A stretch of 46,093 nucleotides of DNA from Microcaldota archaeon (GTDB lineage: Archaea; Micrarchaeota; Micrarchaeia; Micrarchaeales; Micrarchaeaceae). The stretch spans positions 1 to 46,093 of the forward strand of contig JAJYYB010000011.1 in NCBI GenBank assembly GCA_021801355.1, given 5' to 3'. The notes below the pieces were generated by a model. It made no database searches. It saw only the letters and a list, made by a program, of their open reading frames with translations, and had not been told where the DNA came from. Positions 17,494 through 26,468 of the stretch are shown in pieces (within the stretch, counting starts at the first letter, position 1; every line of letters starts with the position of its first letter). The translations under genes and the position numbers were made by a program.

Positions 17494-18423
17494 TCACACA
17501 GTTGCAGGCAGATTAAGGACAGCCCTAGCATAAAGCCCTATGGCTATAGTTATCGCGTCTATGCCCAGCGATATGAGCAGCGTTTTGGAGACCCTCCCAA
17601 GTATGCTTATCTCCCCTATTATCGCTATCACGGCTGAAGTAATGGCCAGCACTATCGCAGTTATGATTATCGAAAGCGCTATACCTGGATATCCAGTAAT
17701 GCCGAGGAAGAATGGCGAGAGCGGGAAAAGCGTCCCGATGAAATACATAACGCCCACGTAAATTGCAGACATTGAAGCGTCCTTCTTGTCCTTCATCTTG
17801 TTAAGGCTGTTCTCATATTCGGTTGAAAGATACGCTCCGGCACCCATCGAAAGCGTGCCTGAAACGGAAACTATTACACCTCCTAGTATTATTAGAAGTG
17901 GGGTGGTCAGGGCTGCAGCAAGGCCCACTACTACAGCTAGAAGTTCGACTAGGCCGTCATTCATTCCGAATGCCACGTCCCTTATGTTGTTTATTATCCT
18001 GCCCTGGGATACGAGCATCTCTTCCAGTTTGCGCTCATGCAGGTTCTCATCATCGTATACCACTTTGACTATCGCAGCCTCATCCTTATTTAGCGGCATC
18101 GAGTTCTTCACTTCATCAAATTTGCTCTCCAGCCCTTTCTCGAAGTACTCTATCAGCTTTATAGTGAGCGCAAGGCCTATCACCCTTCTCAGCGCTACAA
18201 TGAGTACCGTAGACAGCTTGTAATCTCTCTCTACGGGTTTTATCCCGTTCATTTCGAGCAATCGCTTCCATAGCGACTCATGTCTCCCCTCAATCTCTGA
18301 GAGCTTCCGAAGCGCAGATTTTAATTTAGGACTGCTCTCTACCTCTACTAGCTTGCCGTAAACTATCCTGTGCAAGTTCTCGTTTTCATAAAGGTCCTTT
18401 AGATAAATAAGTTTCTTGTCCAT
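17494..18423 (-). CDS. Ferritin-like domain fused to VIT1/CCC1 metal transporter
   Basis: 309 residues. Residues 1-135 are a ferritin/rubrerythrin-like four-helix domain with candidate di-iron ligands Glu15, Glu45-xx-His48, Glu92 or Glu95, and Glu126-xx-His129. Residues ~145-309 are a VIT1/CCC1 membrane domain: the FGMNDGLVE motif then about five TM helices, with a short cytoplasmic Lys/Asp-rich loop. Such fusions (MbfA-like) sense or oxidise iron and export Fe2+/Mn2+. ATG start at 18423. Single gene; its 3' end is 148 bases from the acidic microprotein gene. Iron specificity is inferred from the family. Confidence 0.87.
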   Translation of the reverse strand: MDKKLIYLKDLYENENLHRIVYGKLVEVESSPKLKSALRKLSEIEGRHESLWKRLLEMNGIKPVERDYKLSTVLIVALRRVIGLALTIKLIEYFEKGLESKFDEVKNSMPLNKDEAAIVKVVYDDENLHERKLEEMLVSQGRIINNIRDVAFGMNDGLVELLAVVVGLAAALTTPLLIILGGVIVSVSGTLSMGAGAYLSTEYENSLNKMKDKKDASMSAIYVGVMYFIGTLFPLSPFFLGITGYPGIALSIIITAIVLAITSAVIAIIGEISILGRVSKTLLISLGIDAITIAIGLYARAVLNLPATV

Positions 18424-18508
18424 AGTAAAACCCAGTAGTTTGCCGTCGCGAATTGCTTAACAGTCAATTCACTGTCGAAACGAAAAGCATCCAATCTCAT
18501 TTCAACAA

Positions 18509-21046
18509 TCAGAATGCCTTCGCTTTCTGCTTCCCGCCCTCCTGGGCCTGCCTGTTCTCTTCCATGAATCTTGTGTTGACCGTTATCCTCTCTATAAGCT
18601 GGCTTACGCTCATTTTTATGTCGTCGCGCATGTTATCGGGGTTTGCGAAGAAGTTCTGCACCTCCCCTAGCAACTGCTTCCCGTAGCCCATGCTCATGTT
18701 ATCCACGAAGTCGGCTAGCATGTGGGTGCCGCTGCCATACCTGGTTACGAAATCCCCCCAGTGAGATTTTGTCCAGCCCCATATCATGTCCTTGCCAACA
18801 GGGCTTACGCTCACTACGGATGGTATGACATGCGAGTCCTGCAGCCTTATCGAGCCTGTGAGCGATAGGTCTAGCGCCCTGTCAAGTAGCTTAGGGTCGC
18901 TGAACTTGCCCAGCGCCGCTATAAGCCTTATCTTCTCGGCAGGATCGGTCTCCGCCTGGTACCTGCTTACGAAAGTGTTGAAAGTATTCTCGTCACCATT
19001 CCATGCAACTATCGAGTAGACTGCAGCCCTCAAGTTGCTGTCTATCCGGCCCTGCGCGAACGAGTCCTTGAATATCGTCTGCGCCATGCTGACAACATCC
19101 TGCTTTCCTGCCCTTCCGAGTTGTGCTATAACAGAGCCCCTGAGCATTGTGTCTATATCGCTTTCCCCCTGCTTGCTTGCCCATCCGAGCCTTGAAAGCA
19201 GCGGAGTACCGACATTTACTATCGTAGCGTTCACATCGCCTTCGATAGGCTTGCCATAACACATCGTGGCGAGCCAGCTAAGGTGCTGTAGAACGTCCTG
19301 ATTAGTCGGATATTCTGCATTGGTGCAGTACTTGTTAACGAAATCGAGATACTGTCCTATGTTCGCCGAGCCTGAGCGTGCGAGCGCGAAAAGATCGTTC
19401 TCTACCCCCCATGCGTCAAGACCTTCGAGCTTACCGGATTGTACGAGCTCTCCAAGCTTTTGCAGAGTGTCCTTGTCGTATGAAGCCCTGTAGATACCGG
19501 ACTGTCCTGAGTTTATCTTTATCCAGTCACTCTTGGTCTTTATCTTCATGCTTTTCTTGTCCATCAGCACCTTGCCCTTTCCTTCGCCTGTCTCGTATGT
19601 AAGAGGTATCGGCCAGACGCTGTTGCTGTTGTCACCTATGAGCGTGAACTTCTTCTGCCTGAGCTCGAACCCATCCTTGACCTTACTGACCTCCACCATG
19701 GGATAGCCGGGCATGTCCACCCACTTCTGCATTATCCTTGAAACGTTCCTGTCGCCGCTCGCAGCCTGTATAGCCATCCACAGGTCAGATTTGCTCGCGT
19801 TGCCGTATGAGTTCTTCTTAAGGTATTCATGCAGTCCCCTCCTGAATGCATCCTTGCCGACATAACTCTCAAGCATGAGTAGCACGCTGCCTCCTTTCTG
19901 GTAACTTATCTCGTCGAATATCTCGTCCACCTCGCCCGGGTTGTCGACTTTTACGTTTATCGGGTGCGTTGACTTCAGCTGGTCTGCAGCAAATGCGGTC
20001 CCCTGCTCGTCATTCGCGTACTGGAGCATGACCTGCCATTCCGGATGCATGCTGTCAAGGGCCTTGTAACTCATGTAAGTTGCGAAGCTCTCATTAAGCC
20101 AAAGATCGTCCCACCATTCCATCGTCACGAGGTCGCCGAACCACTGGTGCGCTAGTTCGTGTGCTATTGTGGAGGCCACATCCTCCTTTGTTGACGCTGC
20201 GGAGTCATTTGTGCATAGCAGGGCCGTTTCCCTAAAAGTTATCGCTCCCCAATTCTCCATCGCCCCAGCTGCAAAATCAGGCACGGCTATCAGGTCTATC
20301 TTCGGCAGCGGATAGTCTATCCCGAAGTAGTCCTGGTAGAACTCCACGGCCTTCTTGGCGTATTCAAGAGGCAACTGTGTATATGCACCTCTCCCGGGCG
20401 GCGTTACCATCCTTATAGTTACATTGCCGACTTTCTCCTCCTTGTATTCGAAGCGGCCAACTCCCATGTAAAGTAAGTAGCTCGACATCTTCGGCGTCGT
20501 ATCAAAAGTGATAACTTCTTTATGGCCTTCTGTGTGCTGCTCCTTGACAGGCATGTTTGAAAGCGCGTCAAGTCCTTTATCAACCGCCATGGTCAGGTCG
20601 TAAGTGGACTTGAATTCGGGCTCATCGAAGCTCGGGAATGCAGCACGCGCATCAGCAGCCTCGAATTGGGAGCTGAGCATCATGTCAGTCTTGTTGCCAT
20701 CCTTGACTTCACTCCTATAGAATCCGTACATCTTGTTGTTGTTCTCCCCATCGAAATCGAGCTTTATTTTGGCATCGCCACGCACAGACTTCTTGAAAGT
20801 GAGCGTAATCTCCTCGTGCTCCTTGTCGTACGAGACTGTGGCATCCTGCTCCACGCCATTCAGGGATACTTTTGCTACCTTTATAGAAAGTTCTTTCGCA
20901 TTAAGCTTTATTGCATTGGTAGAGTTTTTGACCTTCACGTCTATCGTTTCTGATCCTTCGTATCGATATGTATCCATGTCAGGTGTTATGCGAATTGCGT
21001 AATGGCTCGGCACTACGTTATCCCCAAGAGTCCTGTGTGACGGCAT
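18509..21046 (-). CDS. M1 family zinc aminopeptidase (tricorn factor F2/F3-like)
   Basis: 845 residues with the full M1 layout: N-terminal beta domain, substrate-binding GAMEN at 261-265, zinc site HELAHQW with His296, Glu297, His300 and the third ligand Glu319 in LNES, then beta and helical C-terminal domains. No signal peptide, so cytoplasmic. In archaea these enzymes trim peptides released by the proteasome or tricorn protease. A TATA-like CTTAAATATG at about 21075-21083 lies ~30 bases before the ATG, consistent with a leaderless transcript. It is divergent from an M13 peptidase. Confidence 0.93.
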   Translation of the reverse strand: MPSHRTLGDNVVPSHYAIRITPDMDTYRYEGSETIDVKVKNSTNAIKLNAKELSIKVAKVSLNGVEQDATVSYDKEHEEITLTFKKSVRGDAKIKLDFDGENNNKMYGFYRSEVKDGNKTDMMLSSQFEAADARAAFPSFDEPEFKSTYDLTMAVDKGLDALSNMPVKEQHTEGHKEVITFDTTPKMSSYLLYMGVGRFEYKEEKVGNVTIRMVTPPGRGAYTQLPLEYAKKAVEFYQDYFGIDYPLPKIDLIAVPDFAAGAMENWGAITFRETALLCTNDSAASTKEDVASTIAHELAHQWFGDLVTMEWWDDLWLNESFATYMSYKALDSMHPEWQVMLQYANDEQGTAFAADQLKSTHPINVKVDNPGEVDEIFDEISYQKGGSVLLMLESYVGKDAFRRGLHEYLKKNSYGNASKSDLWMAIQAASGDRNVSRIMQKWVDMPGYPMVEVSKVKDGFELRQKKFTLIGDNSNSVWPIPLTYETGEGKGKVLMDKKSMKIKTKSDWIKINSGQSGIYRASYDKDTLQKLGELVQSGKLEGLDAWGVENDLFALARSGSANIGQYLDFVNKYCTNAEYPTNQDVLQHLSWLATMCYGKPIEGDVNATIVNVGTPLLSRLGWASKQGESDIDTMLRGSVIAQLGRAGKQDVVSMAQTIFKDSFAQGRIDSNLRAAVYSIVAWNGDENTFNTFVSRYQAETDPAEKIRLIAALGKFSDPKLLDRALDLSLTGSIRLQDSHVIPSVVSVSPVGKDMIWGWTKSHWGDFVTRYGSGTHMLADFVDNMSMGYGKQLLGEVQNFFANPDNMRDDIKMSVSQLIERITVNTRFMEENRQAQEGGKQKAKAF

Positions 21047-21281
21047 AATAGCACGGATTTATAAGGCGGATAATCATATTTAAGACTTTCCAAAATTTGC
21101 AGCTTTCCTACTAAAATCGTAGATTAAAATCGCTTTAGGAGCAGAGTCGATTAAAGGAGCAACCCAACATCACCTCATATTAGCATGGTTATATAGCAGA
21201 TTTAGCCACAAATTCTGCAATCCAGAGCAGTATAACAAAGGGCTATATATTCGAGGCTTGCAATAAGGTTTTGTGATATAA
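21047..21281. promoter_or_regulatory. Divergent promoter region between M1 and M13 peptidase genes
   Basis: 235 bases without a gene. Minus-strand TATA candidates lie at 21058-21066 (TTATAAATCC) and 21075-21083; the plus-strand TATA GGCTATATATT is at about 21241-21251, ~35 bases before the M13 ATG. Nothing else is recognised. Confidence 0.5.
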
Positions 21282-23327
21282 ATGGTCACGGCCCAGAAGG
21301 AGCGCCCCAAAACAGAGGACGTTCCAGTAGAGAAAGATGACATCCAGAATCAAAAGACGAAAAACAATGCAGGCTTTTCGACAAAGTACATGGACGAGAA
21401 GGCCAATCCTAGGTCAGACTTCTACGAATACGCGGATGGGAAATGGCTTAAGGAGCATCCGAAGCCGCCCAAGGACAAGCCTTCTTGGGATACATTCTCA
21501 GAGCTTAGCGATTACAACCTAAAGCAGCTGCACGAAATAGTAGACGAGTGCGCGGCTGACAAATCAGCACAGCGAGATCCACAAGCGCAGATGGTAGGTG
21601 ACTTCTATAAATCGGCCATGGACACAAAGAGGATAGAGCGGCTCAAGTTCACACCGATAGAGGACATCTGGCAGAGCGTTTCAGGTGCTAAAACAACTGC
21701 AGACATAGTGAACCTGATACCGAAATTGCATATGGCCGGAGTGGGCGCGTTCTTCGGCTCCGGAGCAAGCATCGATGACAAGGACAGCTCAACCTACGCA
21801 TTCTATCTCATGCAGGGAGGCTTATCATTGCCGGACAAAGAGTATTACCTGTCCAAGAATTTCGACAAGCTCCGTTCAGACTACAGAGAGCACATAGCGA
21901 AGATGTTCATGCTCAAGGGCGTATCGGACAAGCAGGCGCATCAATGGGCTGACACAGTCCTCCGAATCGAGACTGACATTGCGCAAGTGAGTAGGAGCAA
22001 GACAGATTTGCGCGATCCTTACAAAAATTATAACAGGCTAGACACGTCCCAGCTAGACGGTAAATACGGTACGCTCGAGCTTTCAAGGTACCTAAACCAG
22101 ATGGGCGTACCATCAACGCAATACGTAGTTGTGGGCCAGCCAGAATTCTTCGACGCTATGAACGCCGAACTTAGCAAGCTAAGCGTGGACCAGCTTAAGG
22201 TCTATCTGTACTGGAAGATCATACACGCATACGCTTCATCGCTCCACAAGGCCGTAGAGAAGGAGAACTTCTCGATGTTCGGCGTGAAGCTGAACGGACA
22301 GCAGAAGCAGAGGGCGCGGTGGAAGCGCGCGATACGCACGATAGACGGTGAGATAGGCGAGGCCCTCGGCAAGATTTACGTGGACAAGCACTTCGATGCC
22401 AACGCAAGGAAGGAAGCTAACGAGATGGTGGGCGACATACTCGCAGCGCTGAGAGACAAGATAAAGACGCTGCCTTGGATGTCCCCGGCCACGCAGCAAA
22501 AGGCCCTAGACAAGCTTGACAAGCTCACTGTAAAGATTGGCTCCCCAGCCACGTTTAGGGACTATTCTGGCCTTTCAATAAGCCCCAAGGACTATGTGGG
22601 CAATCTGCGAAGGTCGATAGAGTTCGAGATAAGGAGGGAGAACTCCAGGATAGGCAAGACTGTAGACAGGAGCGAATGGGATATGACACCCCCAACGGTA
22701 AACGCATACTATTCACCAAATCTGAACGAGATAGTGTTCCCTGCCGGAATACTGCAGCCGCCATTCTTTGACGCGGCTGCCGATCCGGCCGTGAACTATG
22801 GTGCCATAGGGGCAGTGATAGGGCACGAGATAACTCACGGCTTCGATGATCAGGGCAGGCAGTACGATGCTAACGGGAACCTGCAGGACTGGTGGACGCC
22901 TGATGACGCCAAGAAGTTCGACGAGCGCGCTAAAACAGTGGTCAACGCATACGGTTCCCAGGAGGCGGTCTCAAATCCGAAGACTTTCGTGAACGGGGAA
23001 CTCACCCTTGGCGAGAACATAGCTGATATGGGTGGCGTAAAGATAGCCTACGATGCGCTGCAGAGAAGGCTGGCAAAGGATCCGTCGCTCAACAAGGAGA
23101 TAGACGGGCTCACTCCGGAGCAACGCTTCTTCATAGCCTACGCACAGGTATGGCGCGAGGTCATAGCGAAGGAGGCTCTCATAAAGGACCTGATAAACGA
23201 CCCTCACTCGCCTGGTAAGTACAGGGCTACGATTCCGGTGATAAACCATCCCGGCTTCGACAAGGCATTCCCTCCAAAGCCCGGAGAGACCGTAACGCCC
23301 GACATCGACAAGGCCGGAGTGTGGTGA
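21282..23327 (+). CDS. M13 family metallopeptidase (PepO/neprilysin-like)
   Basis: 681 residues, the usual length for bacterial-type M13 enzymes. Substrate strand NAYYSPNLNEIVFPAGIL, zinc site HEITH with His515, Glu516, His519, and third ligand Glu578 in GENIADMGG are all present. The C-terminus ends V-W, as in neprilysins. There is no signal peptide or TM anchor, so it should act in the cytoplasm on oligopeptides, unlike animal neprilysin. The first ~30 residues are a charged, probably disordered extension. Its own TATA box and the divergent M1 aminopeptidase point to a shared peptide-recycling role. Confidence 0.92.
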   Translation: MVTAQKERPKTEDVPVEKDDIQNQKTKNNAGFSTKYMDEKANPRSDFYEYADGKWLKEHPKPPKDKPSWDTFSELSDYNLKQLHEIVDECAADKSAQRDPQAQMVGDFYKSAMDTKRIERLKFTPIEDIWQSVSGAKTTADIVNLIPKLHMAGVGAFFGSGASIDDKDSSTYAFYLMQGGLSLPDKEYYLSKNFDKLRSDYREHIAKMFMLKGVSDKQAHQWADTVLRIETDIAQVSRSKTDLRDPYKNYNRLDTSQLDGKYGTLELSRYLNQMGVPSTQYVVVGQPEFFDAMNAELSKLSVDQLKVYLYWKIIHAYASSLHKAVEKENFSMFGVKLNGQQKQRARWKRAIRTIDGEIGEALGKIYVDKHFDANARKEANEMVGDILAALRDKIKTLPWMSPATQQKALDKLDKLTVKIGSPATFRDYSGLSISPKDYVGNLRRSIEFEIRRENSRIGKTVDRSEWDMTPPTVNAYYSPNLNEIVFPAGILQPPFFDAAADPAVNYGAIGAVIGHEITHGFDDQGRQYDANGNLQDWWTPDDAKKFDERAKTVVNAYGSQEAVSNPKTFVNGELTLGENIADMGGVKIAYDALQRRLAKDPSLNKEIDGLTPEQRFFIAYAQVWREVIAKEALIKDLINDPHSPGKYRATIPVINHPGFDKAFPPKPGETVTPDIDKAGVW

Positions 23328-23422
23328 CAGAGCGAAAGGCTAGCTGGATTGCCTGCGCCTACGCTTGAACGCCAATAAAAAGGGAGATTCAGCTTTGCCG
23401 TGCTAGTTAAAGTTAGTTAAAA

Positions 23423-24226
23423 TTAGCCATGTTCATGGCCGAATCTTTTCTTTGACGCCTCATAGAGCTTCTCAAACGTCTTGGCCAGAATCTTGAATTC
23501 GCTTTCAGTGAACCTGAAGTTGTTTATCCCGTCATCTGTAGCGGCGATTTTAAGGAGATCTCTCTCCTCCTTCGACAGTTTGCTTATTTCTTCATTGATA
23601 AGCCCCTGCTCGTAAGCCGCAAGCACGTAATCCGCATCGGAAAAATCGCGACCGTCAAGATATGCCCATGAGACGTAAGCCCGCTTCGGCGTTACAGTCA
23701 ATAAGCCCTTAGAGCCTCCGGGCTGTATACTTTCCGCAAGCTTCGCAAGCGCCTCCTTCGCGACGGCATATTCCTCAACTGTAAGCGGTTGGTTATCGAG
23801 CGCCTTTGATGCCAACTCCTTGGCCTTGGCCGTTAGCATGCTCATGTCCAGCTGGTTGTTAAGGTACATAAGGCTAAGCTTTGCTCCAACGCCAGTCATC
23901 ATCCCGAAATCTATGTCCTCATTCTCGGCCCAGACCCCGTACGGCTTCCTGCGTTCCGCTTCAATCTCCGCATCCTCAATTGCGGAGCTTAGCACAGATA
24001 TTGCGCTTTTCGCAGCGGCGTATTCGCGTTCAGTAAGAGGTTTGCTGTCAAGCGCTTTCCCAACCGCTTCCCTCTGCCTAGCGGTAAGCATACTCATGTC
24101 AAGCGTATTGTTCGCGCGCGCAATTCCGAGCTTGAGTACTACCTCAATGTCCTCGCCAATACTTTCACTGTCAGAACCGGCCCATTCGCCATACAATTTC
24201 TTGACTACCATCTTAGTGCCAGGCAT
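23423..24226 (-). CDS. Three-repeat protein of unknown family
   Basis: 267 residues; family not recognised. Three homologous units of ~75-80 residues are visible at about 12-91, 96-168 and 184-260. Each starts Y-(G/V)-x-W-A, passes an acidic stretch and a hydrophobic helix, then L-x-x-L-(T/S) (LDMSMLTA in units 1 and 2), and ends with (P/F)-(L/F)-T-x-x-E-(Y/F) and a helix of Ala/Lys. Unit 3 is the most diverged. No signal peptide, Cys or membrane segment; the C-terminus is RFGHEHG. Units suggest a compact helical domain duplicated twice, perhaps for protein binding. Divergent from the 8-TM gene, with TATA-like AT-rich DNA between. Confidence 0.75.
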   Translation of the reverse strand: MPGTKMVVKKLYGEWAGSDSESIGEDIEVVLKLGIARANNTLDMSMLTARQREAVGKALDSKPLTEREYAAAKSAISVLSSAIEDAEIEAERRKPYGVWAENEDIDFGMMTGVGAKLSLMYLNNQLDMSMLTAKAKELASKALDNQPLTVEEYAVAKEALAKLAESIQPGGSKGLLTVTPKRAYVSWAYLDGRDFSDADYVLAAYEQGLINEEISKLSKEERDLLKIAATDDGINNFRFTESEFKILAKTFEKLYEASKKRFGHEHG

Positions 24227-24330
24227 AATGAATCACAATCAATTATTAATGCACCTTAAAAGATATTTAATTGCTCGCTATAAATATAAGATTCGGATAA
24301 AGTAAGCGCCATAGCTGTGCAAGTTAGCCT

Positions 24331-25221
24331 ATGGAAAAGCCACATCCTTATGGTTCGGTGGTACTCATGTTAAGATGGTACGGATATCTTGGCATAGCGC
24401 TTCTCCTGTTCGCAAACCTCAATTTCATACTTGTAATACAGCCGTTCGCGAGCTGGTACATACCCATAGTCTGGTACGGTTACATACTATTCGTTGACAG
24501 CATTGTCTACCGGCTAAGGAAAAGGTCGCTCATAAGCACCTATGCAAAGGAATTCGCTTTCATAGCATTGCTATCAGTGCCGTTCTGGCTGCTTTTCGAG
24601 GGTTACAACACAGTGGCAGTCAACTGGATATACATAAACTACACGTGGCAGGTCCACATAATAGATTTCACCACCATAATGCCGGCAGTGCTTGAGACAT
24701 TTACATTGGTAATGGCACTGGGCATCCTCTCGGACCTGAAAATAAGATTCCCATTTGTAAAACAAAAACAAAACGGCAAAGCCAAGAAGAGGCAAATGAT
24801 TCCGCTCCCCATCACCGCAGTCCTGGCTGTGATAGGCGTACTTGCGGTTCTTGTCCCGCTTCTTATGCCATCACTGGGCTTCCCTTTCGTATGGATAGGG
24901 ATGTTCCTCCTTCTTGACCCTATCAACTACCTCCTGGGCAGGGAGAGCGTGGTTGTCTGGTGCAGCAATGGCATGGGCAACCGCATGCTTCAGCTATTCC
25001 TTTCAGGAATAATAATGGGCTTCTTCTGGGAGTTCTGGAATTATCTTGCTTACCCAAAATGGATCTACACATTCCCTCTCGCGATAGCCATGCCAAAGCT
25101 TTTCGAGATGCCGATAGTAGGTTATCTAGGCTACCTGCCTTTTGCACTTGATGTCTTCCTGTTCTACGAGCTCTTCCGCCCAATAATTTTTAATGGCAAG
25201 AATCCGCTGCTTGGCTTATAG
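24331..25221 (+). CDS. 8-TM membrane protein with internal duplication
   Basis: 296 residues with about eight TM helices arranged as two similar four-helix halves. Half 1 has VWYGYILFVD...YRL and FWLLFEGYN...NWIY; half 2 has VWIGMFLLLDP.NYLLGR and FFWEFWNYL...KWIY. The repeated W-x-G, Asp and F-W-x-x-(F/W)-x-x-(Y/N) residues sit in equivalent helices. A basic loop (KQKQNGKAKKRQ) separates the halves. The pattern suits a transporter or membrane enzyme; function unknown. A TATA box ctataaata lies ~50 bases upstream of ATG 24331; ATG 24367 is an alternative start. It converges with trpS, leaving 15 bases. Confidence 0.75.
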   Translation: MEKPHPYGSVVLMLRWYGYLGIALLLFANLNFILVIQPFASWYIPIVWYGYILFVDSIVYRLRKRSLISTYAKEFAFIALLSVPFWLLFEGYNTVAVNWIYINYTWQVHIIDFTTIMPAVLETFTLVMALGILSDLKIRFPFVKQKQNGKAKKRQMIPLPITAVLAVIGVLAVLVPLLMPSLGFPFVWIGMFLLLDPINYLLGRESVVVWCSNGMGNRMLQLFLSGIIMGFFWEFWNYLAYPKWIYTFPLAIAMPKLFEMPIVGYLGYLPFALDVFLFYELFRPIIFNGKNPLLGL

Positions 25222-25236
25222 ATGCACGGCCAGGAA

Positions 25237-26388
25237 TCAAGAGACAAGTACGCCTGTCCTGTCTATTATGGATTTGAGGTCGATGCCGTCGTTCCGCAGT
25301 ATCGTCCTCTCAAGGTCCTTCTCGGTCACTTTTTCGTATCTCTCCTTAAACTCGACCACACGCTTCATAACGTGCTCAAGAAGCATGGCCTTGAGCTCGC
25401 CACTCAAGAGCCTGCCTTTCCTATAGTCGTTGTAGAGCGCCTCCGATTCCGAAGGCTTGAGGAAATAACTTTTCAGGTATATATATGATATATCGACGTC
25501 AGGATTGCCGCCCAGCTTCCTGTGCTCCTCGATACTCGTCTGTCCACCGCTGAAAGCAGACATTATGTTCTTCTTTATCGCCTCGTTCTTGTCCAGGAGG
25601 AACACGGCATTGCCTTTCGACTTAGACATCTTGCTTCCGTCCAGGCCCGGGAGGTAAACACTGTGGAGCACTGCTGGTTTTGAGTAACCGAACTTGTCGA
25701 CAACGTCTCTGCATATCCTTAGATGGGTATCCTCATCAGGAGCTATTGGCACCAGAACATTCGGTATGCCGTGCAGCTGAGGCAGGACTATGTGCGCCGT
25801 TTGTATAGCCGGATAAAAATGCAGGCCTATGTTCTGGTCGGCCGTATAGCCGTAAGTCGCCTTTATGTTCGATATGTTTATACCTCTGGAAAGCTTTATC
25901 GCCGTGTTATATACATCAGTATAAAGTTGGTCTATAACGAGCTTTGTCTTTGAAAGGTCGAATCCATAGGCTATCAGGCTCCTGGCGAGCATAAGCGAGT
26001 TCTTCAGCCCCTCCTCCTGCGTCCTGACCTTCAGCGAGACATAGCTCTCATCGTCGGATATCGGTATGAAGACATGCATCCCGTATTTCTGCTGGAAGAA
26101 CAGGTTCGTATCGAATACAGCTATATGGCCCAGGTGTATGGAACCGCTTGCGTTTAACCCCGATACTATGGCTGCCCTCTCCCCATTCTTTATCTTCTCG
26201 TAAAGAATATCGAAATCCCTGTGCGAATATATGAGCCCGTTAGTGAACGTGTAAAAATCTGGTATCTCATTAAGTTTGCTCACAGGCGAGGCGCCGAAAT
26301 TCTTTACCAAGTTGATATTGTCCTCTACCAGTTCCTTCGCCGTTAGCTGCTTTTCTGCCGAATACTCGGCTACGTAATCCTCCATCAT
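25237..26388 (-). CDS. trpS: Tryptophanyl-tRNA synthetase
   Basis: About 383 residues, class I synthetase of the archaeal/eukaryotic TrpRS type. The HIGH-like motif is SGSIHLGH, KMSKS is exact in GSKMSKSKG, and the TrpRS-specific segments GGQTSIEEHRKLGGNPDVD and IAPDEDTHLRICRDV are present. It charges tRNA-Trp. ATG at 26388 (or 26385) is preferred to GTG 26394. Monocistronic by spacing: 15 bases from the convergent membrane gene and 74 from the ZIP gene's 3' end. Confidence 0.93.
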   Translation of the reverse strand: MMEDYVAEYSAEKQLTAKELVEDNINLVKNFGASPVSKLNEIPDFYTFTNGLIYSHRDFDILYEKIKNGERAAIVSGLNASGSIHLGHIAVFDTNLFFQQKYGMHVFIPISDDESYVSLKVRTQEEGLKNSLMLARSLIAYGFDLSKTKLVIDQLYTDVYNTAIKLSRGINISNIKATYGYTADQNIGLHFYPAIQTAHIVLPQLHGIPNVLVPIAPDEDTHLRICRDVVDKFGYSKPAVLHSVYLPGLDGSKMSKSKGNAVFLLDKNEAIKKNIMSAFSGGQTSIEEHRKLGGNPDVDISYIYLKSYFLKPSESEALYNDYRKGRLLSGELKAMLLEHVMKRVVEFKERYEKVTEKDLERTILRNDGIDLKSIIDRTGVLVS

Positions 26389-26468
26389 ATCCACGAGGGG
26401 GCAAAATGGATTAGTGTTAATAGATATATAATCTGATTGATTGCAGCTTCTCCGGCTGCAAATAGAGC

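Noticed and set aside
18509-23327. M1 and M13 peptidases as secreted virulence-type enzymes
   Set aside because: Neither has a signal peptide or membrane anchor; cytoplasmic peptide recycling is simpler.
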